A stretch of 64,000 nt of DNA from JAEUIE01 sp035430005 (GTDB taxonomy: Bacteria; Planctomycetota; Planctomycetia; Gemmatales; HRBIN36), in contig DAOMFV010000005.1 in the NCBI GenBank assembly GCA_035430005.1, positions 1 through 64,000 of the forward strand, given 5' to 3'. Positions within the stretch are counted from its first letter, which is position 1. Each line of letters starts with the position of its first letter. The notes under the pieces are model-generated. The model was not told the origin of the DNA and searched no databases. It saw only the letters and a list, made by a program, of their open reading frames with translations. Below are positions 59,450-64,000 of the stretch, piece after piece. Made by a program: the position numbers and the translations under genes.

Positions 59450-61081
59450 TTACCAGCGATAGCCATAAATGATGTAAAGCAAGTCTGAGTCAACCGCTTT
59501 GTTTGGCCCAGCGGTGTTCTCCAGGAAGCTGCCGCCGAAAAGTTTGCTGTAGCCCACCATCAAGTCCGAATGCTTGGTCAGATGGAAGTTGGCGGTGAAA
59601 TCAAGTTCGGTACCCACATCACGCCCGGCTGATCCATTGGGAGAACGGCGATAGGCGCTGCCTGCTGCGTTGTAAAGGGCGTCCTCACTCTCAGCCAGCC
59701 AGAAATGATGGGCCTGGAACCAGAGTGTCATCCAGTTGACGGGGTACAGGAATAAGTGAGCATTTAGATCCTGGATATTCTGCCTGCCTACCAGGTCAGC
59801 CCAACCCAGGTAGTAGTGGCCAAAAGGAAAGAGCTGATTGAAAGTGTTGTAGTTACCAGAGTTGGGATTCGAATCACCACTGGCATAGTCGTAGTAGAGC
59901 CAGAAGGTCGGATTCATAGGCAACTGATCAAAGTGATAGCCAGCACCTGCGGTAGCCATGCCGGCAACGATGCTTTCTTTGCCTCGTTCACCGAGTTGCA
60001 GTGCGACTTCGCCATCCCATAAGAAGTTGTACTTATCGCCAGAGTAACGAGTGCCCAGGGTATGAGCCTGGAAGGGGGCACGAGCAATACCTTGTTGGAC
60101 AACGGTGTTCTCGTTATCGAGATAGAGATAATAGAAATCGACAGACTGCCCTTTTTCTGGTCGATACGTTGTCCAGAGACCGGCAAAGTTCTGCTTCTCA
60201 TCCCATGAATCGAGCTTGTTGGCATCGGGAATGACAGGCCTGACCCAGAACGCGGTGACATCCCAATCCTCACCCTGCCTGAAAGCTGACACACCCTGGA
60301 ACGTACGGCGAGTATTAGCCCAATCCAGCGATGAGATCAGTCGCTGGGAGCCAAGGAGCATTTCCTGACGACCGACTCGCACATAGACGGGTTTACCATC
60401 GACTTCGCCCAGTTTCATGTCCATGAACAAGTTGAGGAAGTCAGCCCGGTTAACATCATTAGGCAGGGGAGGTAGATCATATCCTGTGATATCGGCTGAG
60501 ATAAACTCGGTGTAGATTCGGAACTTGTCTTGGTACCAGAGGTCGCCATAAGCACGAACTCGTTCAACGGTGTATGTATTATTCACCTCGGTCAGTCGGC
60601 TGTTGCCTTCGTTCATATTGCGAATCCAGGCTTGGCCACCTGTAGAAAAGAGCCAATTGTCGCCAATACGAATTCGCTTGAGGGGATCAAAGAAATCGTG
60701 ACTGGTGTTATTTGGATCATCCAAATATCGGAAATCAGCGTTGAAGAGGCCGGGCTGCATCAAAGCAAAGGGCGGGTAACCATACTTGGGCGGACTCTCT
60801 CTCCATTCGCCACGAAGTTCATCCAGCACCGAATAGTAGCCAGGTCCCTTGGGAGGGTTAGGAAAATTGCCGGTCCGTGGCGTGGGCCAGATGGGTGGCA
60901 CGTTTTTGAAGTCAAATGCTCCATTCCCTGAGCATGTGTCACAGGGTGCAACGACAACTACAGGAGCTGCGATTTCCTTAACTGGTGCTTCTTGAGCACA
61001 TATAGTAGGTGATTCTGCCAAAAAAGCGCTGATACACCCCACCATCAGAACGTGGCACCAGGGCCAATGGTTTCGGACCAT
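59450..61081 (-). CDS. Outer-membrane porin, alginate-export-like
   Basis: A 543-residue protein; ATG 61081 is preferred because GGAGGG lies four bases upstream (the frame is open to ATG 61093). Signal peptide ends near ESPTICAQ. The protein is a run of amphipathic strands: VYVRVGRQEMLLGSQRLISS, WANTRRTFQGVSAFRQGEDW, VDFYYLYLDNENTV, FWLYYDYASGDSNPNSGNYN, ending in LLYIIYGYRW with the terminal aromatic typical of outer-membrane barrels. The GRQEMLLGSQRL and NTRRTF motifs are found in the alginate export family. Its place next to nrfA suggests nitrate or nitrite entry, but that is inference. Confidence 0.8.
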   Translation of the reverse strand: MVRNHWPWCHVLMVGCISAFLAESPTICAQEAPVKEIAAPVVVVAPCDTCSGNGAFDFKNVPPIWPTPRTGNFPNPPKGPGYYSVLDELRGEWRESPPKYGYPPFALMQPGLFNADFRYLDDPNNTSHDFFDPLKRIRIGDNWLFSTGGQAWIRNMNEGNSRLTEVNNTYTVERVRAYGDLWYQDKFRIYTEFISADITGYDLPPLPNDVNRADFLNLFMDMKLGEVDGKPVYVRVGRQEMLLGSQRLISSLDWANTRRTFQGVSAFRQGEDWDVTAFWVRPVIPDANKLDSWDEKQNFAGLWTTYRPEKGQSVDFYYLYLDNENTVVQQGIARAPFQAHTLGTRYSGDKYNFLWDGEVALQLGERGKESIVAGMATAGAGYHFDQLPMNPTFWLYYDYASGDSNPNSGNYNTFNQLFPFGHYYLGWADLVGRQNIQDLNAHLFLYPVNWMTLWFQAHHFWLAESEDALYNAAGSAYRRSPNGSAGRDVGTELDFTANFHLTKHSDLMVGYSKLFGGSFLENTAGPNKAVDSDLLYIIYGYRW

Positions 61082-61395
61082 GACACCCTCCATGATAGTC
61101 TGTCGTGCTCAGCTTCCTGCTGAGATCTCAGGTTCAGCATCGACACTTTCAAAGTGGATAGTTGCATCTTATTAGACAGACTTCTGCCTTTTTTGGCAGG
61201 AGCCAACATAAGCACGCAGATTCGCTACAGATTAACAGGGTTTGTAATCTGAACATTGGTGACAATGCGAAGGACCAGAGAAAATGACCTTAATTAACGA
61301 AACAATGGTAGTTTATTCTCTATATTATCGATAACTGCCCTGTTCACCCTTATGATAGGCTATTCCGCCCATCAGATTGCACGAACCGGTGACTT
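61082..61395. other. Divergent intergenic region
   Basis: It separates the porin and monoheme-protein genes. A small CTGCC-TTTTTT-GGCAG hairpin lies near 61184-61200. AT-rich sequence around 61285-61335 could hold a rightward promoter, but no copy of the 54009 palindrome is seen. Confidence 0.4.
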
Positions 61396-62688
61396 ATGTT
61401 TGCCATTCGTTTCTACGCAGTCCTGCTGCTCTACATTCTCGGTCTACCATCACTCCGTGCCGATGATATCGAACACGATCCCATCAATTACTCCAAAGCA
61501 ACACCGAACAACATCATCACTCAACTCCAGGAACGCCTGAATGGTGGAAAAACTTCAATTCATTATGACGATGACACCGGCTATTTGAAAGGTGTTCTCA
61601 AAGAACTGAAGATTCCCCTTTCTTCTCAGGTTCTGGTTTTCTCCAAGACCAGCATGCAACGACCACGCATCAATCCCAAGACTCCTCGAGCGCTCTACTT
61701 CAACGATGACACCTATATAGGGTTTTGCCTGCATGGTTCCGTGCTGGAAGTTTCTACTACGGACTCCACTTTAGGCACCGTGTTCTACACCGTCGATCAG
61801 GAGCGTCACAACAAACCAGTCATCACAAGGCAGACCGATAGTTGTCTCATTTGTCATGCCTCATCGTACAATCACGGCCTACCAGGACACCTCGTCCGAT
61901 CAGTTTATCCTGATCGGAACGGAGAGCCATTGCTCGCTTCTGGTTCCTATCGAACGGATCAGACCAGCCCCTTCTCCGAACGTTGGGGCGGCTGGTATGT
62001 CACTGGAACGCATGGCAAACAGGAACACCTCGGTAATCGCTTCTATCACAAACGAAATGAAGCGATCGATGATTCTCTTCGTACTCAGAACGTCACTGAT
62101 CTTTCACAACACTTTACCGTAGGCCTCTATCCTTCGCCTCACAGCGATCTCGTCGCTCTCATGGTGCTGGAACATCAAACAGCGATGCATAATCGAATCA
62201 CCAGGGCAACGCTCGATACCCGATTGGCGCTCTACTACCAGGATGACATGAATAAATCGTTCAACGAAAAGCCTGGAACGGTCTTTGATTCGACTAAAAG
62301 ACGTATCCAAAGTGTCAGCGATGAACTGGTTAGATATCTACTTTTTAGCGGCGAAGCCAGACTGACTGATCCCATTGCAGGCTCATCTACTTTTGCCCAG
62401 GAGTTCAGTCAGCGTGGGCCCTTAGACAAGCAAGGCCGATCGCTTCGACAGTTTGATCTGAAGACCAGGCTGTTTCGCTATCCATGCAGCTATCTTATCT
62501 ATTCGGAATCCTTTGACGGCATGCCTGTCGCTGTTCGTGAAGTAGTTCTAAAACAACTGTTCGATACTTTGACCGGCAAAGATCAATCAGCTGCCTACGC
62601 CCATCTTAGCCCAGCCGACCGCAAGGCTATTCTGGAGATTTTGCGAGAGACCAAGCCAAATCTGCCTGATTACTGGAGAATGAAATAG
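61396..62688 (+). CDS. Secreted monoheme protein of unknown function
   Basis: A 430-residue protein with signal peptide (FYAVLLLYILGLPSLRAD). It contains one CLICH heme motif near residue 154 in RQTDSCLICHASSYNHGLPG, followed by HLVRSVYPDRNGEPLLASG and PFSERWGGWYVTGTHGKQEH, blocks I recall from conserved planctomycete and verrucomicrobial proteins. The N-terminal part has LSSQVLVFSKTSMQRPRINP and LYFNDDTYIGFCLHG. It is likely periplasmic. Neighbouring nrf genes and the heme-globin kinase suggest respiratory electron transfer, but that is not shown. Confidence 0.7.
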   Translation: MFAIRFYAVLLLYILGLPSLRADDIEHDPINYSKATPNNIITQLQERLNGGKTSIHYDDDTGYLKGVLKELKIPLSSQVLVFSKTSMQRPRINPKTPRALYFNDDTYIGFCLHGSVLEVSTTDSTLGTVFYTVDQERHNKPVITRQTDSCLICHASSYNHGLPGHLVRSVYPDRNGEPLLASGSYRTDQTSPFSERWGGWYVTGTHGKQEHLGNRFYHKRNEAIDDSLRTQNVTDLSQHFTVGLYPSPHSDLVALMVLEHQTAMHNRITRATLDTRLALYYQDDMNKSFNEKPGTVFDSTKRRIQSVSDELVRYLLFSGEARLTDPIAGSSTFAQEFSQRGPLDKQGRSLRQFDLKTRLFRYPCSYLIYSESFDGMPVAVREVVLKQLFDTLTGKDQSAAYAHLSPADRKAILEILRETKPNLPDYWRMK

Positions 62689-62735
62689 GAATTACGATAC
62701 TACCATTCTAAGTTCTCCTACATAGGTAGTTGTGC

Positions 62736-62788
62736 GGTGGGCCAGACATTCTTGTCTGGCCTGCACAGACAAGAATGTCTGTGCCACC
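62736..62788. repeat. Long imperfect inverted repeat (hairpin)
   Basis: GGTGGGCCAGACATTCTTGT starts the left arm (62736-62758) and the right arm (62766-62788) is its near-perfect reverse complement, with a 7-nt loop GCCTGCA. CAGACATTCTTGTCTG within it is itself partly symmetric. No T tract. It looks like a dispersed intergenic repeat rather than a simple terminator. Confidence 0.65.
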
Positions 62789-62856
62789 TAATCTCATATG
62801 TAGAGGCGCTTAGGATGGCGTTCTTGTTGCAGATCATGCCCTTCTTCATCCTGTGA

Positions 62857-64000
62857 ATGAGAATGCTGCAAACCATCAACGAGAAGTTTGGCCATCTGCG
62901 CCAGTATTTGAATTGGTCTGTAGAAGATGACAGGCATATTACGCAAATTCGCTCACTCTTGCTTCCCTTTGCTCCAGTCTTCATTGAAGACTTTTATGCA
63001 GAGATTGTGCGGCACCCGACGATTGCACGTGTCATCACCGGCGGTGATCAGCAGATCGCCCGGCTGCAACAGAGCCTGCTCCGCTGGATCGATGAGCTGC
63101 TCTCCGGTCGGTACGATGTGGAGTATGTGCAGCGGCGCTGGAAAGTCGGCTATCGGCACGTGGAAATCGGGCTGGATCAAACCTACGTCAACATCGCCCA
63201 TGCCCGATTGCGGATGCAAATGCAGTGCATCCTGCTCGAAGAGCTGAAGAAGGCGCCGGATCAACTTCGTGACTGTGAGATTACTCTCCACAAACTGCTT
63301 GATCTGGATCTGGCCCTGATCTCAGCGGCCTACGCCGCGGAATTGCAGGAACGACAACACAAGCAGGCCAAGCAGGATGAGCGCCTGGCAACGATAGGGC
63401 AGATGATTACCGGGCTGGCCCATGAAGCCCGCAATGCACTGCAGCGGATGCGGGCTTCGACGGAGAGCCTGGAACTGGATCTGGAAGAACAACCCAATCT
63501 GCATCCCGATCTGCACAGGCTGGGTGTTGCCCAGGATGATCTCACCAGGCTCTTTACGGAGGTGCAGAACTATGCCGCCCCGCTTGCCCTGGAACGGGAG
63601 TGGGTTGCTATCAGTCATATCGCCCAGCAGGCCTGGGAGAGCCTGACTCGGCAACGCCAGGGGCGAGACGCTCAACTGAAAATGATCATCCCAGCTGATC
63701 TCAATCATGGAAATCATGATGCCTTCCGGCTGCAACAGGTCTTCCGTAACTTCTTTGAAAACTCGCTAGCTGCCTGCAAAGATCCGGCCATCCTCGAAGT
63801 AACTGCCCAGCCACAAAGCATTGACGGACAAAGCTTCGCCGAGTTCCGTGTGCAGGATAACGGACCAGGACTGAGCGAATCCGCACGGTTGCATGTCTTC
63901 GACCCCTTTTTTACGACGAAAACCAAGGGAACTGGCTTAGGCATGGCAATTGCACTACGTATTGTCGATGCTCATGGTGGCCGCTTACAACTGGGCCCTG
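62857..64000 (+). CDS. Globin-coupled sensor histidine kinase (partial)
   Basis: The frame opens at ATG 62857 and runs off the window (381 residues seen). Residues ~25-160 form a protoglobin-like sensor: PFAPVFIEDFYAEIVRHPTI, then WKVGYRHVEIGLDQTYVNIA with His101 in the position of the proximal heme ligand. An H-box follows (GQMITGLAHEARNALQRMRA, His189), then N-box FRNFFENSLAAC, G1 DNGPGL, F-box FDPFFTTK and G2 GTGLGMAI. All ATP-binding motifs are visible. No membrane segment, so it is a cytoplasmic gas-sensing kinase. Its response regulator is presumably beyond the window. Confidence 0.85.
   Translation, partial: MRMLQTINEKFGHLRQYLNWSVEDDRHITQIRSLLLPFAPVFIEDFYAEIVRHPTIARVITGGDQQIARLQQSLLRWIDELLSGRYDVEYVQRRWKVGYRHVEIGLDQTYVNIAHARLRMQMQCILLEELKKAPDQLRDCEITLHKLLDLDLALISAAYAAELQERQHKQAKQDERLATIGQMITGLAHEARNALQRMRASTESLELDLEEQPNLHPDLHRLGVAQDDLTRLFTEVQNYAAPLALEREWVAISHIAQQAWESLTRQRQGRDAQLKMIIPADLNHGNHDAFRLQQVFRNFFENSLAACKDPAILEVTAQPQSIDGQSFAEFRVQDNGPGLSESARLHVFDPFFTTKTKGTGLGMAIALRIVDAHGGRLQLGP

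Noticed and set aside
1..64000. CRISPR array
   Set aside because: I looked for short direct repeats with regular unique spacers and saw none; the repeats found are dispersed or protein-level TPR repeats.

Overview
The window looks like a chromosomal piece of a planctomycete, most likely Gemmataceae-like. Several planctomycete hallmarks occur together: repeated pairs of cytochrome/DUF1549/DUF1553 and DUF1501 proteins, two ECF sigma factor plus Ser/Thr kinase-TPR pairs, secreted proteins beginning with an LEDRxxPA motif, and a PEP-CTERM protein. The genus cannot be fixed by eye.

Layout. 0.8-14.6 kb: three transcription units, each pairing a DUF1549/DUF1553 protein with a Tat-exported DUF1501 protein; one also carries a WD40 protein. 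One large member (9416-13168) has two extra beta-sandwich-like repeats inserted. 14.6-19 kb: a decayed region with a secreted cysteine-amidase-like protein, an IS remnant, a TPR fragment, three broken copies of a HARE-HTH C-terminus and a secreted alpha/beta hydrolase. 19-24.6 kb: a DevC-DevA-DevB type ABC exporter, a small gene with a strong RBS, a c'-type cytochrome and an orphan HlyD-like adaptor. Two copies of a ~175 bp intergenic repeat lie at 22.8 and 24.75 kb. 25.4-34.4 kb: two ECF sigma/kinase pairs separated by a second IS remnant and a DUF5666-like secreted protein. 34.5-42.1 kb: two paralogous metzincin-like proteins flanking a 1009-residue FG-GAP/Ig-like protein. 42.2-47.5 kb: small membrane proteins, a DUF1501 protein, a Gfo/Idh/MocA protein and a PEP-CTERM protein. 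An interspersed repeat of ~80-90 bp occurs four times between 42.6 and 47.7 kb.

47.7-49.7 kb looks like the eroded edge of an integrated defence-type island: a helicase C-terminal fragment, a twice-frameshifted DUF1016 (YhcG-like) nuclease gene, and the 3' half of a tRNA-Thr(CGT) starting at the anticodon loop.

49.7-64 kb is the metabolic centrepiece, a divergent nitrate-to-ammonium (DNRA) locus. Leftward: napD, napA, a tetraheme napB with a duplicated diheme module, an unknown protein and a cupin. Rightward: a tetraheme cytochrome, an NrfC-like ferredoxin, an NrfD-like quinol-side membrane subunit, an Rrf2 regulator with Fe-S-type cysteines, nrfH and nrfA. The 138 bp between the two arms hold a perfect 11-8-11 palindrome that overlaps plausible promoters in both directions. 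Downstream lie an outer-membrane porin, a monoheme secreted protein of unknown function and a globin-coupled histidine kinase that runs off the window end. I read this as one regulon: nitrate is reduced by NapAB, nitrite by NrfHA, and NO/O2/redox is sensed by the Rrf2 protein and perhaps by the globin kinase.
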